Notes: generated by a model from the sequence alone, not told the origin. DNA of 64,000 nt from Pseudomonas fulva 12-X (GCF_000213805.1 NC_015556.1:2738501-2802500); one strand, 5' to 3'; shown: positions 9,813 through 18,871, counted from the stretch's first letter. Translations and numbers: made by a program.

Positions 9813-9921
9813 ATTCCATTGTCTCGACCGGCGCTAACGCGCTAAGGTTCGGCTTCCCCGCTGTGCCCATACTGCTGTGCCCGCTGCACGGGGATCGCTG
9901 GCGGCCGGCTCCCGTGACCCG

Positions 9922-11022
9922 ATGACACACCCGATGAAAAGCACGATAGCTGATTTACCGATTAACGACCTGAACGTCGCCTCCAACGAAACCCTGATTA
10001 CCCCCGAGCAGATCAAGCTCGAGATTCCGCTGACCGAACTTGCCCAGCGCACCGTTTCAGCCGGCCGGCAAGTGGTACGCGACATTCTCGATGGCAAGGA
10101 TCACCGCCTGTTCGTCGTGGTCGGCCCCTGCTCCATTCACGACATCAAGGCTGCCCACGAATACGCCGAGCGCCTGAAGGTGCTCGCCGAAGAAGTCTCC
10201 GACACGCTGTACCTGGTCATGCGCGTGTACTTCGAGAAGCCGCGCACCACCGTCGGCTGGAAAGGCCTGATCAACGATCCGTACCTGGACGACTCCTTCA
10301 AGATTCAGGATGGCCTGCATATCGGCCGCAAGCTGCTGCTGGACCTCGCCGAGATGGGCCTGCCCACCGCCACCGAAGCCCTGGATCCGATTTCTCCGCA
10401 GTACCTGCAGGATCTGATCAGCTGGTCGGCCATTGGCGCGCGCACCACCGAATCCCAGACCCACCGGGAAATGGCCTCGGGCCTGTCCTCGGCGGTCGGT
10501 TTCAAGAACGGCACCGATGGCGGCCTCACCGTGGCCATCAATGCTCTGCAGTCGGTTTCCAGCCCGCACCGCTTTCTGGGTATCAACCAGCAAGGCGGCG
10601 TCTCCATCGTCACGACCAAAGGCAATGCCTACGGCCACGTGGTGCTGCGCGGCGGCAATGGCAAGCCGAACTACGACTCGGTGAGCGTGGCCATCTGCGA
10701 GCAGGAGCTGAAGAAAGCGTCGATCAAGCCGAACATCATGGTCGACTGCAGCCACGCCAATTCCAACAAGGATCCGGCGCTGCAGCCGCTGGTGATGGAC
10801 AACGTCGCCAACCAGATTCTCGAAGGCAACCAGTCGATCGTCGGCCTGATGGTCGAGAGCCACCTGGGCTGGGGCAACCAATCGATTCCCAAGGACCTCG
10901 ATCAGCTCAAGTACGGCGTCTCGATCACCGATGCCTGCATCGATTGGGAAAGCACCGAGAAGACTTTGCGCGCCATGCACGCCAAGCTCAAGGACGTGCT
11001 GCCCAAGCGCCAGCGTGGCTAA
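9922..11022 (+). CDS. 3-deoxy-7-phosphoheptulonate synthase (DAHP synthase, class I)
   Basis: About 366 residues, the AroF/G/H-type enzyme that joins PEP and erythrose 4-phosphate in the first step of aromatic amino-acid synthesis. Conserved parts include VVVGPCSIHDIKAAHEYAERL, RVYFEKPRTTVGWKGLINDP and IMVDCSHANSNKDP, which bind PEP, substrate phosphate and metal. Which aromatic amino acid inhibits it cannot be read from the sequence. The ATG at 9922 and one at 9934 are both possible, and neither has a good ribosome site; family alignments begin near the second. It ends at a strong terminator. Confidence 0.92.
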   Translation: MTHPMKSTIADLPINDLNVASNETLITPEQIKLEIPLTELAQRTVSAGRQVVRDILDGKDHRLFVVVGPCSIHDIKAAHEYAERLKVLAEEVSDTLYLVMRVYFEKPRTTVGWKGLINDPYLDDSFKIQDGLHIGRKLLLDLAEMGLPTATEALDPISPQYLQDLISWSAIGARTTESQTHREMASGLSSAVGFKNGTDGGLTVAINALQSVSSPHRFLGINQQGGVSIVTTKGNAYGHVVLRGGNGKPNYDSVSVAICEQELKKASIKPNIMVDCSHANSNKDPALQPLVMDNVANQILEGNQSIVGLMVESHLGWGNQSIPKDLDQLKYGVSITDACIDWESTEKTLRAMHAKLKDVLPKRQRG

Positions 11023-11034
11023 CGCCTGCACCAA

Positions 11035-11064
11035 GAAAAACGCCGAGCAACTGCTCGGCGTTTT
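11035..11064 (+). terminator. Terminator after DAHP synthase
   Basis: CGCCGAGCA / TGCTCGGCG hairpin at 11041-11060, followed by TTTTCG and preceded by an A-run. It can also serve the convergent acetyltransferase gene. Confidence 0.85.
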
Positions 11065-11081
11065 CGTATCTGGTGCGCGGC

Positions 11082-11363
11082 TCAGTCCTGATCGGGCGAG
11101 CCCTCGCTGCGCTCCATATAGCGCTCCACATAGGAGCACGAGGCGATCACCGTGTAGCCCATGCTGTCTGCATACTCCAGCGCCGTCTTGGTCAGGGCGG
11201 CGGCGATGCCGCGACCACGCAGCGAATTGGGCACGAAGGTACGGTAGATATCCAGGGTCTGCTTGCCCAGATCCATATAAGAAAGGTAAGCGCGATCCCC
11301 ATCCACTGTGGTCTCGAACTGGTGACCTGCTAGGTCATGATGAATGGACAGTGGTTCGCTCAT
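11082..11363 (-). CDS. Small GNAT-family N-acetyltransferase (YjdJ-like)
   Basis: A 93-residue minimal acetyltransferase domain. The acetyl-CoA motif appears as VPNSLRGRGIAAALTKTALEYADSMG, and the fold is truncated to its C-terminal half, as usual in this GNAT subfamily (GNAT_acetyltr_2/YjdJ type). The substrate is unknown. The ATG at 11363 has a GAGGAG ribosome site; the longer frame to 11468 has no support. It converges with the DAHP synthase gene across a shared hairpin. Confidence 0.82.
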   Translation of the reverse strand: MSEPLSIHHDLAGHQFETTVDGDRAYLSYMDLGKQTLDIYRTFVPNSLRGRGIAAALTKTALEYADSMGYTVIASCSYVERYMERSEGSPDQD

Positions 11364-11717
11364 TAGTGCTCCTCTCGGCTGGGCCAGACACGACATCCCC
11401 GGCAGGGCCTGCGTACATCCGGTAACAATAGGATATAAAGCCACTGTAAGCGGCAAAGGGCAAGGCAAAATCCTGAGCTTTCAACATTGCCATCGATCTT
11501 GCCGGTCGCCGGGTGAAAATCCTGTCAAACGACTGCATACATGATCGAATTTTGTACAGCTTTTACCGCTAGCGTATTAATTTTAGTGAAAAAAATGCGG
11601 AACCCTTGCCTGTCGTCCGTTTACTTACTAAAAGTTACAGGTAGTATGTACGCCGGCCATTTTCCGGGTTCGGGAAAAGGCTTCAATAAGCAAAAAACTG
11701 ACCCTAAGGGGAACACG
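11364..11717. other. Leader and promoter region of oprI
   Basis: About 350 bases without a convincing gene, much more AT-rich than its surroundings between 11540 and 11700, as expected for the promoter of a very highly expressed lipoprotein gene. A candidate promoter is TTGCCT near 11606 with TAAAAG 17 bp downstream. A 59-residue frame at 11541 that reads into oprI has no ribosome site and is treated as noise. Confidence 0.5.
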
Positions 11718-11969
11718 ATGAACAACGTTCTGAAATTCTCTGCTCTGGCTCTGGCCGCAGTTCTGGCTACCGGTTGCAGCAGCGTCACCAAAGAAACCGA
11801 AGCTCGTCTGACTGCTACCGAAGACGCAGCAGCTCGCGCTCAAGCTCGTGCTGACGAAGCCTACCGCAAGGCTGACGAAGCGCTGGCAGCTGCTCAGAAG
11901 GCTCAGCAAACTGCTGACGAAGCCAACGAGCGTGCTCTGCGTATGCTGGAAAAAGCCAGCCGCAAGTAA
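11718..11969 (+). CDS. oprI: Outer membrane lipoprotein OprI (Lpp-like)
   Basis: An 83-residue murein lipoprotein. It has a signal peptide ending in the lipobox ATGCSS (Cys20 lipidated), then an alanine-rich heptad-repeat coiled coil (about 25-80) and the C-terminal lysine that attaches to peptidoglycan. The sequence is nearly identical to OprI as I know it from P. aeruginosa. It trimerises and tethers the outer membrane to the cell wall. AAGGGGAA precedes the start as ribosome site. A strong terminator follows. Codon use is biased as in highly expressed genes. Confidence 0.97.
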   Translation: MNNVLKFSALALAAVLATGCSSVTKETEARLTATEDAAARAQARADEAYRKADEALAAAQKAQQTADEANERALRMLEKASRK

Positions 11970-11984
11970 TAGCCCCCGGGCAAT

Positions 11985-12013
11985 AAAAAGCCGGCTCTCG
12001 AGCCGGCTTTTTT
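11985..12013 (+). terminator. Terminator after oprI
   Basis: AAAAGCCGGCTC / GAGCCGGCTTTTTT hairpin, a classic intrinsic terminator, 15 bases after the oprI stop. Confidence 0.9.
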
Positions 12014-12068
12014 ATGTCTGCCTGAAATGTTGTACAGGCGCTCTCGCAAGCGCCCGTGCAACTGATGA

Positions 12069-13022
12069 TCAGAGACTCGGCGACTGTGCCTGAATGACCG
12101 CCTCGCGCGGCGAAGCGATCTCCACCGGCAGGCCGTCGTGGGCCGCCACCACTTCACGCACCACGTCCCAATCCAGGGTATCGGCGCTCAGGTCGCTACG
12201 GCGGATCAGCGCATTGACCACCTCGGTGTGGTGATCCACCGCCGGCTCATTCTCCTCGCCCAACGGCGTATGCGCTTCCAGATAAACCTTGCCGCCGCTA
12301 ACGCCGAACTTATACGGCTCGTTGACGATACGCACCGACGTGCCCACCGGCACCATGTCGGCCAGCTCGAGCACATTGTTGTTGAGCATGCGGAAGCAAC
12401 CGTGGCTCACACGCATGCCGATGCCGAACTTCTTGTTCGAGCCATGGATCAGGTAACCGGGCACCGACAGCGACATCTTGAAGGGCCCCAGCGGGTTGTC
12501 CGGGCCTGGCGGAACGACGCTCGGCAGCGGATCGCCATCGGCGGCATGCTCCTCACGAATCGACTGCGGCGGGTACCAGGCCGGGTTCGGCGTCTTGGCG
12601 GTGATGCGCGCCTGGGTTACCGGCGAGCTCCAGCCCTCACGACCGATCCCCAGCGGATAGGTGTAAACGACGTTCTGCCCCTTCGGGAAGTAGTACAGCC
12701 GGTACTCGGCCAGGTTGATCACGATGCCTTCGCGAGGGCCCGAAGGCAGAATGTAGCGCGTCGGCAGCACGATATCGGTGCCCTCACCCGGCAGCCAGGC
12801 ATCGACGCCCGGGTTGGCGGCGACCATCTCCAGATAGCCCAGATCGTTGGCCGTGCCGATGTCGGCGAATGTGTCCTCGTAGCGCGCCTTGATCACCTTG
12901 ATCTCGCCGACGATATCCTCACCGGGAGGCGGCAGGGGCAATTCCAGTGCGGTAGCGGAGCCGGCCACAAAGACGGCACACAACGACACACAGCGGGCAA
13001 CAGCTGAAACGCGCGGCGACAT
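12069..13022 (-). CDS. L,D-transpeptidase (ErfK/YbiS/YcfS/YnhG family)
   Basis: A 317-residue periplasmic protein with a signal peptide (to about residue 26), a LysM-like segment and a YkuD catalytic domain. Catalytic residues are in H193-G and S206-H207-G208-C209-F-R-M. Enzymes of this family form 3-3 cross-links or attach lipoproteins such as Lpp/OprI to peptidoglycan; its place right next to oprI suggests the latter role. Start at 13022 by signal peptide and an AAGG site; the frame continues upstream to 13247 without similarity. It is convergent with oprI. Confidence 0.9.
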   Translation of the reverse strand: MSPRVSAVARCVSLCAVFVAGSATALELPLPPPGEDIVGEIKVIKARYEDTFADIGTANDLGYLEMVAANPGVDAWLPGEGTDIVLPTRYILPSGPREGIVINLAEYRLYYFPKGQNVVYTYPLGIGREGWSSPVTQARITAKTPNPAWYPPQSIREEHAADGDPLPSVVPPGPDNPLGPFKMSLSVPGYLIHGSNKKFGIGMRVSHGCFRMLNNNVLELADMVPVGTSVRIVNEPYKFGVSGGKVYLEAHTPLGEENEPAVDHHTEVVNALIRRSDLSADTLDWDVVREVVAAHDGLPVEIASPREAVIQAQSPSL

Positions 13023-13080
13023 GCAGAAAACCTTCGAGGTGGTAAGGGATATGGGAGGTGATTGTATACCGTGGCGCCGT

Positions 13081-13362
13081 TCAGCGCCCCGGCCACGCGG
13101 GCCGATCACCACGGCGCTGAGCCTCGAGCGTGGCCAGGCAGGCGCGGCACAGACGGCGGTCCTGCAACATCGGCCGTTCCAGGTCGCGCCATAGTGGCTG
13201 CGCGGGCAGCAGGCCACCGCACAGGGTGCGATCGGCGTACCCGCCAAGCTCCAGCTGACGGGCGACCAGGTGCACCTTCACTTCACGGCAGGCGAACAGG
13301 TCCAGCTGCTCGTCCGGCTCGATCAGTTGGTAGGCATACAGGGACCAGACGGGTCGCAACAT
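13081..13362 (-). CDS. Conserved hypothetical protein with cysteine-rich C-terminus
   Basis: A 93-residue protein without a signal peptide. It has four cysteines (C24, C48, and the CRAC pair C72/C75), which could bind metal. It sits between the L,D-transpeptidase and tesA, a position where I recall a small hypothetical gene in P. aeruginosa (PA2855). A GGAG site lies 7 bases before the ATG. Function unknown. Confidence 0.6.
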   Translation of the reverse strand: MLRPVWSLYAYQLIEPDEQLDLFACREVKVHLVARQLELGGYADRTLCGGLLPAQPLWRDLERPMLQDRRLCRACLATLEAQRRGDRPAWPGR

Positions 13363-13420
13363 TGGGGGCTCCAGAGCGGGGGCGCCACATTAGCGGAAAC
13401 ACCGTCAGCGGAAAAGCCCG

Positions 13421-14026
13421 TTACAGCAATGGCTTGAGGGTCGGCCAGACATTCTCCAGCAACTGCGGCTGGGCCGCCACGGCGGGATGTACGCCGTCAT
13501 CCTGCATCAGGCTGGCAACGCCACCGACCCCATCGAGAAGAAAGGGCACCAGCGGCACCTTTTTATCGGCAGCAAGATCGCCGTACACCTTGGCGAAGGC
13601 AGTGGTGTAGCGCTCGCCATAATTGGGCGGAATGCGCATGCCCAGCAGCAGCACCTTGGCACCGGCATTGCGGGAAGCATCGATCATCGAGGCAAGATTC
13701 TGTTGCAATTGGCTCGGTGGTAAACCGCGTAGGCCATCGTTACCACCCAGCTCGACGATCACCACCTCGGGCTTGTGCTCGGTGAGCAGCGCAGGCAGCC
13801 GCGCCGCGCCGCCAGCGCTGGTGTCGCCGCTAATCGAGGCGTTCACCAACTGATGCTCGAAACCCTCCTCGCGCATGCGCTCGTCGAGCAGGTGAACCCA
13901 GCCTTGCTGGGTATCCATGCCAAAAGCGGCGCTGATACTATCGCCGACGACCAGCACGGTCCCCGCCTGCGCCATCTGCCCTATCAGCAGCAGGCCGAGC
14001 ATGGCCCCCTTCACTATCGCACGCAT
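13421..14026 (-). CDS. tesA: TesA-like arylesterase / acyl-CoA thioesterase I (SGNH hydrolase)
   Basis: A 201-residue periplasmic GDSL hydrolase with a signal peptide of about 21 residues (ending QMAQA). The SGNH blocks are GDS with nucleophile S30, GGND at 94-97, and DGVHP near 177-181 carrying the catalytic Asp/His. It hydrolyses acyl-thioesters and aryl esters. The ATG at 14026 has a GAGGA site; an ATG at 14038 is possible but leaves no leader. It is divergent from the ABC ATPase gene with about 10 bases between starts, the same arrangement as E. coli tesA-ybbA. Confidence 0.92.
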   Translation of the reverse strand: MRAIVKGAMLGLLLIGQMAQAGTVLVVGDSISAAFGMDTQQGWVHLLDERMREEGFEHQLVNASISGDTSAGGAARLPALLTEHKPEVVIVELGGNDGLRGLPPSQLQQNLASMIDASRNAGAKVLLLGMRIPPNYGERYTTAFAKVYGDLAADKKVPLVPFLLDGVGGVASLMQDDGVHPAVAAQPQLLENVWPTLKPLL

Positions 14027-14036
14027 CGGATTCCTC

Positions 14037-14720
14037 ATGAGCTCAAGCATTCTGTCTGCGCAGAACCTTAACAAAGTGGTTTCCAGCGCGGAAGGCGAGT
14101 TGACCATCCTGCACGACCTGTCACTGGAACTGGAGAAAGGCGGCAGCCTGGCCATCGTCGGCAGCTCGGGATCCGGCAAGTCCACCCTCCTCGGCCTGCT
14201 GGCCGGCCTCGACCTGCCCAGCAGCGGGCGCATCCTGCTGGCCGGCAACGACCTGGGCAGCCTCGATGAAGACGCCCGTGCTCGGGTTCGCGCCGAGCAC
14301 GTGGGATTCGTGTTCCAGTCCTTCCAGCTGCTCGACAGTCTCAATGCGCTGGAGAACGTGATGCTGCCACTGGAGCTGGAAGGCCGCAGCGATGCCCGCC
14401 AGCGCGCCACCGAACTGCTTGAACGCGTCGGCCTGGGCGCGCGCTTGAGCCACACGCCGCGCCAGCTCTCCGGAGGCGAGCAGCAACGCGTCGCCATCGC
14501 CCGGGCCTTTGCCGCCGATCCCGATGTGCTGTTCGCCGATGAGCCGACCGGTAACCTGGACACCCACACCGGCGAGCGCATCAGTGATCTGCTGTTCGAG
14601 CTCAACCAGGAACGCGGCGCGACCCTCGTACTGGTAACCCATGACGAACGCTTGGCTGCGCGCTGCCAGCGCGCCATCCGCCTGGAGGCCGGCCACCTGG
14701 TGGCAGCGGTGAACGCCTGA
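14037..14720 (+). CDS. ybbA: ABC transporter ATP-binding protein (YbbA-like)
   Basis: A 227-residue ATPase of the LolD/MacB type. Walker A is GSSGSGKST (42-50), the signature LSGGEQQRVAIARAFA, and Walker B VLFADEPTGNLD. It pairs with the FtsX-like permease encoded immediately downstream (stop TGA and next ATG share one base). By homology to YbbA-YbbP it forms a type VII ABC mechanotransmission system of unknown substrate, divergent from tesA. The start at 14037 lies 10 bases from the tesA start. Confidence 0.9.
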   Translation: MSSSILSAQNLNKVVSSAEGELTILHDLSLELEKGGSLAIVGSSGSGKSTLLGLLAGLDLPSSGRILLAGNDLGSLDEDARARVRAEHVGFVFQSFQLLDSLNALENVMLPLELEGRSDARQRATELLERVGLGARLSHTPRQLSGGEQQRVAIARAFAADPDVLFADEPTGNLDTHTGERISDLLFELNQERGATLVLVTHDERLAARCQRAIRLEAGHLVAAVNA

Positions 14721-17224
14721 TGCGCAACCTGTCCTTTGCAAGCCTGCTGTCACTGGCGGGCCGCCAGCTCCTGCGCGATGCACGCTCGGGCGAGTTGCGC
14801 GTGCTGTTCTTCGCGCTATTGATCGCGGTCGCCTCCAGCACCGCGATCGGCTATTTCGGCGCTCGCTTGAACGAAGGCATGAGCCTGCGCGCCACCGAGT
14901 TTCTCGGCGCCGACCTGATTCTGCGGGGCAGCGCCCCGGCCGAACCCGCACAGATCGATGCTGGCACCGGGCGTGGTCTGCAGCACGCCCAGGTCGTCGA
15001 GTTCTCCAGCGTGATCGCCAGCGAAGCCGGCATCCAGCTGGCCAGCGTGAAGGCTGCCGGCAACGGCTACCCGCTGCGCGGCCAACTCAAGAGCGCTGCC
15101 GCACCCTATAGCAAAGAAACCGTCAGCGCTGGCCCTGGGCCCGGCGAAGTGTGGGCCGAGTCGCGCCTGCTGGTAGCGCTGGATCTGAAAGTGGGCGACG
15201 AGATCGAAGTCGGCGCCAAGAAGCTGCGCCTCACCCGGGTACTGACCTACCTGCCGGATGAAGCCGGCGACTTCTACAGCCTGACGCCCCACGTGCTGAT
15301 GCACCTCGACGACCTGCCGGCCACCCGCGTGGTGCAGCCGGGCAGCCGGGTGCGCTATATCGAGCAGTGGAACGGGCCGAGCGATGCCCTGGCCAGCTAT
15401 CGGCAGGCTATCGAACCGGGCCTGGCCGCCCACCAGCGCTTCGATGACGCCCGCGATGGCAGCCGCCGCGTCGGCGGTGCGCTGGATCGCGCCGAGCGTT
15501 ACCTGAATCTCGCCAGCCTGGCCGCCGTGCTGCTGGCCGGCGTCGCCGTCGCCCTGTCGGCAGCGCGCTTTGCCAGCCGCCGTTTCGACGCCAGCGCCCT
15601 GTTGCGCTGCCTGGGTCTCTCGCGCCGACAGGCGCTGAGCCTGTTCGGCCTGCAATTGGCGATCCTCGGTTTAGTGGCCAGCTTCGCCGGCGCACTGCTC
15701 GGCTGGCTGGCCCAGCAGACGTTGTTCCACCTGCTGCAAGGCCTACTGCCCGCACAGATCCCGGCCGGCGGCATAACGCCGGCGCTGGCCGGTATCGCCA
15801 CCGGACTGGTGGCCCTGGCCGGCTTCGCCCTGCCGCCACTGGCGGCCTTAGGCCGCGTGCCCCCGCTGCGCGTGCTGCGCCGCGACATGCTGCCGGTGCC
15901 CGCCAGCTCCTGGCTGGTCTACGGCACCGCCCTGCTCGCCCTGGGGCTGATCATGTGGCGCCTGAGCCTGGACCTGACCTTGACCCTGGCCCTGCTCGGC
16001 GGCGGGTTGGTCACCGCCCTGCTGCTGGGCGGTCTGATGCTGCTCGGCCTGCAGAGTCTGCGCCGCCTGCTGGCGCGCGCTGCGCTGCCATGGCGCCTGG
16101 GTCTTGGTCAGTTGCTGCGTCGCCCGCTGGCCGCGGCCGGGCAATCCTTGGCCTTCGGCCTCATCCTCCTGGCCATGGCGCTGATCGCCCTGCTGCGCGG
16201 CGAGCTGCTGGACAACTGGCAGGAACAGCTGCCGGCCGATGCGCCCAATCATTTCGCCCTGAACATCCTGCCCGCCGAGCGTGATGCTTTCGCCGAGCGC
16301 CTGGCGCAGCTTTCTCCCCATCCCGCGCCGTTGTATCCCGTGGTGCCGGGCCGCCTGACCCAGGTCAATGGCGAGCCGGTTCGCCAGTACGTCACCGAGG
16401 ACTCGCGTGGCGAGCGGGCCGTGCGCCGCGACCTGAGTCTGACCTGGAGCGCCGACCTGCCGGACGGCAACACCCTGACGGCTGGCCAGTGGTGGACGGG
16501 CGACCAATCCCGTGAGCTACCCGGTGTGTCGGTAGAAGACGAACTGGCGCAGAGCCTGCACATCAAGCTCGGCGACCGGCTGACCTTCAACGTCGGCGGC
16601 GTCGATCGCGATGCAGTGGTCAGCAACCTGCGCACGGTGGACTGGAACAACTTCCAGCCCAACTTCTTCATGATCTTCGAGCCCGGCACCCTCAAGGACC
16701 TGCCGGTGACCTACCTGACCAGCTTCTACCTGCCACCGCAGCACGAGCAGCAACTGGTGGAGCTGTCGCGGGCCTTCCCGTCGGTATCGCTGCTGCAGGT
16801 AGAGGCGATCCTCAACCAGCTGCGCAGCATCCTCGCCCAGGTCACCATCGCCATCGAGTTCGTGTTGCTGTTCGTGCTGGCGGCGGGCCTTGCGGTATTG
16901 TTCGCCGGCTTGCAATCGACGCTGGACGAGCGCATCCACCAGGGCGCTCTGCTGCGCGCCCTTGGCGCCGAGCGCCGCTTGCTGGTGCAGGCCAGGCGCG
17001 CCGAATTCGGCCTGCTCGGCGCGGCCAGCGGCCTGCTGGCAGCCCTGGGCTGCGAGCTGGTGAGCTTTCTGATCTACCGCTACGCCTTCCAGATAGCCTG
17101 GCAACCGCATCCCTGGTTGCTGTTGCTGCCACTGATCGGCGCCCTGCTGGTCGGCTTCGCCGGTGTGCTCGGCACGCGCCGCGCGCTCAACGCCAGCCCG
17201 CTCACCGTTCTGCGCGAGGGTTGA
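14720..17224 (+). CDS. ybbP: ABC transporter permease (YbbP-like, two FtsX domains)
   Basis: An 834-residue inner-membrane protein. It has one N-terminal TM segment (about 30-50), a large periplasmic domain, FtsX-type TM bundles near 250-360, a further set of membrane helices near 390-490, a second periplasmic domain, and a final FtsX bundle near 700-830. This double-FtsX layout matches YbbP. It is translationally coupled to the ATPase. It probably moves or extracts a lipophilic substrate at the periplasmic face, but the substrate is not known. Confidence 0.9.
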   Translation: MRNLSFASLLSLAGRQLLRDARSGELRVLFFALLIAVASSTAIGYFGARLNEGMSLRATEFLGADLILRGSAPAEPAQIDAGTGRGLQHAQVVEFSSVIASEAGIQLASVKAAGNGYPLRGQLKSAAAPYSKETVSAGPGPGEVWAESRLLVALDLKVGDEIEVGAKKLRLTRVLTYLPDEAGDFYSLTPHVLMHLDDLPATRVVQPGSRVRYIEQWNGPSDALASYRQAIEPGLAAHQRFDDARDGSRRVGGALDRAERYLNLASLAAVLLAGVAVALSAARFASRRFDASALLRCLGLSRRQALSLFGLQLAILGLVASFAGALLGWLAQQTLFHLLQGLLPAQIPAGGITPALAGIATGLVALAGFALPPLAALGRVPPLRVLRRDMLPVPASSWLVYGTALLALGLIMWRLSLDLTLTLALLGGGLVTALLLGGLMLLGLQSLRRLLARAALPWRLGLGQLLRRPLAAAGQSLAFGLILLAMALIALLRGELLDNWQEQLPADAPNHFALNILPAERDAFAERLAQLSPHPAPLYPVVPGRLTQVNGEPVRQYVTEDSRGERAVRRDLSLTWSADLPDGNTLTAGQWWTGDQSRELPGVSVEDELAQSLHIKLGDRLTFNVGGVDRDAVVSNLRTVDWNNFQPNFFMIFEPGTLKDLPVTYLTSFYLPPQHEQQLVELSRAFPSVSLLQVEAILNQLRSILAQVTIAIEFVLLFVLAAGLAVLFAGLQSTLDERIHQGALLRALGAERRLLVQARRAEFGLLGAASGLLAALGCELVSFLIYRYAFQIAWQPHPWLLLLPLIGALLVGFAGVLGTRRALNASPLTVLREG

Positions 17225-17257
17225 TAAACTGCGCATCCGCCACAGTCAGAGCCGAGC

Positions 17258-17755
17258 ATGAGCCGATACCGTCCTCCCCGCGCCGCGGGAACGCCCCTGA
17301 TCACCCCGCAAGGTGAGGCGCGCCTGCGCGCCGAACTGCACGAGCTCTGGCACGTGCGCCGGCCCGAAGTGACCCGCTCGGTCAGTGAAGCGGCGGCTCA
17401 GGGTGATCGCTCGGAGAACGCGGAGTACACCTACGGCAAGAAGATGCTGCGCGAGATCGACAGCCGCGTGCGCTTTCTGACCAAGCGGCTGGAAAAGCTC
17501 AAGGTAGTGGACAGCCGCCCAAGCGACCCGGACAAGGTGTACTTCGGCGCCTGGGTCACGGTGGAAGACGAAGACGGCGTTGGGGCGCGCTACCGCATCG
17601 TCGGCCCCGACGAGCTCGACCTCAAACAGAACCTGATCAGCATCGACTCGCCCCTGGCCCGCGCCCTGGTCGGCAAGGGTCTGGATGCCGAAGTGCGGGT
17701 GCAGACGCCGACCGGCGACAAGTACTGGTACATCGTCGCCATCGATTACCCCTAA
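17258..17755 (+). CDS. greB: Transcription elongation factor GreB
   Basis: A 165-residue Gre factor: N-terminal coiled coil (about 15-80, with the acidic tip [15 protein letters not shown]) and a C-terminal FKBP-like domain. Length and the basic N-terminus RYRPPRAAG fit GreB rather than GreA. It enters the RNA polymerase secondary channel and stimulates cleavage of backtracked transcripts. Its TAA stop abuts a MITE-like element; the final TAA is part of the presumed target duplication. Confidence 0.93.
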   Translation: MSRYRPPRAAGTPLITPQGEARLRAELHELWHVRRPEVTRSVSEAAAQGDRSENAEYTYGKKMLREIDSRVRFLTKRLEKLKVVDSRPSDPDKVYFGAWVTVEDEDGVGARYRIVGPDELDLKQNLISIDSPLARALVGKGLDAEVRVQTPTGDKYWYIVAIDYP

Positions 17756-17911
17756 GAGCCTGTTCAAAGTCTCGCGAGCTAGAGCAATGCAAGGCGAAAA
17801 CAGGCGAGGACGCGGAGTTTACAAGCTGTAAATGAGCAGTCCGACTGGGCTGGCAATCCAGCCTGTTTTTAACGCCGCAGTGCCGACGCGCAGCAGACTT
17901 TGAACAGGTTC
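17756..17911. mobile_element. MITE-like element, 156 bp, with 16-bp terminal inverted repeats
   Basis: The left end GAGCCTGTTCAAAGTC and the reverse complement of the right end GAACCTGTTCAAAGTC match in 15 of 16 positions. TAA flanks both sides (17753-17755 and 17912-17914), a likely 3-bp target duplication. The interior has small hairpins (TTTACAAGCTGTAAA near 17818 and GCTGG/CCAGC near 17849) and no reading frame. It is non-autonomous and sits exactly behind the greB stop, where it could also act as a terminator or RNA structure. Confidence 0.75.
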
Positions 17912-17921
17912 TAAGCCAGGT

Positions 17922-18221
17922 TCAGCGCAGGGTAATCAACCCCTGCCGGGCGATGCGCGTCAACTGGCCCAGCGCCTCGGCGCTCGGTCGTTGCAGCACG
18001 GCGAAGTCGAAGCTGTTATCGGCGAAGCGCTGCAGCGACTCGCCCTCTTCGGCGAACTGGACGAGAAAGGCGCGCTGGCCTTCGCGGCGTGCGGGCCAGC
18101 CATCCAGATAGCGCAGCAGCGTCGGTTGATGAACGCCACCCAAGAGAATGCGCGGGTTGCGGCGAACCAGTCGAGTGGTGATGGGAAGGATACGAATGTG
18201 TGCAGCCTGGGAGCAGCTCAT
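17922..18221 (-). CDS. Hypothetical protein
   Basis: A 99-residue protein, MSCSQAAHIRILPITT at the start, with no signal peptide or membrane helix and no motif I recognise. The C-terminal half (LVQFAEEGESLQRFADNSFDFAVLQ) looks like a compact alpha/beta fold. The start at 18221 has a GGAG site 12 bases away; a longer frame starts at 18272. It stands alone between the MITE-like element and the DoxX gene. Confidence 0.55.
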   Translation of the reverse strand: MSCSQAAHIRILPITTRLVRRNPRILLGGVHQPTLLRYLDGWPARREGQRAFLVQFAEEGESLQRFADNSFDFAVLQRPSAEALGQLTRIARQGLITLR

Positions 18222-18395
18222 GGTGTTTGTCTCCGCCTCGCAAATCCCGCTGGGCAGCGGTGGAGGCAACACCGAACCAGCGCTTTAGCGGAATTTCAGG
18301 ACTCATCGAGAATCCCTGAGGCGCCCCGCAAGTAGCTGTCTAAATCGGCGCAAGTCGCAATCCTAGAGACTTGCCGCTGAGCCTGTCAACAAGCA

Positions 18396-18422
18396 GAAAA
18401 GCCCGCATCAGCGGGCTTTCTT
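18396..18422 (-). terminator. Terminator after the DoxX gene
   Basis: AAAGCCCGC / GCGGGCTTT hairpin with a T-run on the minus strand, 15 bases beyond the doxX-like stop. Confidence 0.85.
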
Positions 18423-18436
18423 GAATGGCGCGGTGA

Positions 18437-18871
18437 TCAACCGGCGATGCGCTTGTCCAGCGACAGGCGCCCGGCGCCTTCGATCAGCAGGGCCAGCGTG
18501 GCGGCCAGCAGCGCCAGGGCGAACTCGTAGCCATTGTCGGCCATGAAGAAGCCATTGCCGATATGCACCGAGAAGATCGCCACCAGCATGGTGAACGCCA
18601 GCACCGCCGACGCCGGGCGCACCAGCAGGCCGATGACCAGCGCCAGACCACCGAAGAACTCGGCGCTGCCGGCCATCAGGGCCATCAGGTAACCCGGCGC
18701 CAGGCCGATGCTCTCCATCCATTGGGCAACGCCTGCCAGGCCGTAACCGCCGAACCAGCCGAACAGCTTCTGCGAGCCATGGGCCATGAAGGTGATACCG
18801 ACCAGCACGCGCAGGACGGTCAAGCCGAAGCCGGCGCGGGTGGTTGCCAGGGATTTGATGAAGGTGTTCAT
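18437..18871 (-). CDS. DoxX-family membrane protein
   Basis: A 144-residue protein with four predicted membrane helices and the DoxX-family signature LRVLVGITFMAHGSQKLFGWFGG (about residues 20-42). Members are linked to quinone or thiol redox chemistry at the membrane, with no fixed reaction. It is monocistronic, with an AAGGA site about 12 bases before the ATG and a terminator after the stop. Confidence 0.88.
   Translation of the reverse strand: MNTFIKSLATTRAGFGLTVLRVLVGITFMAHGSQKLFGWFGGYGLAGVAQWMESIGLAPGYLMALMAGSAEFFGGLALVIGLLVRPASAVLAFTMLVAIFSVHIGNGFFMADNGYEFALALLAATLALLIEGAGRLSLDKRIAG

Noticed and set aside
10057..11139. 360-codon minus-strand open frame opposite DAHP synthase
   Set aside because: Antisense shadow of a certain enzyme gene; no ribosome site or family motif.
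11541..11717. Start of a longer frame running into oprI
   Set aside because: It reads out of the AT-rich promoter and its ATG has no ribosome site, whereas oprI has a strong one at 11718.
12138..13007. 289-codon plus-strand open frame
   Set aside because: Lies opposite the L,D-transpeptidase, whose catalytic motif and signal peptide are clear.
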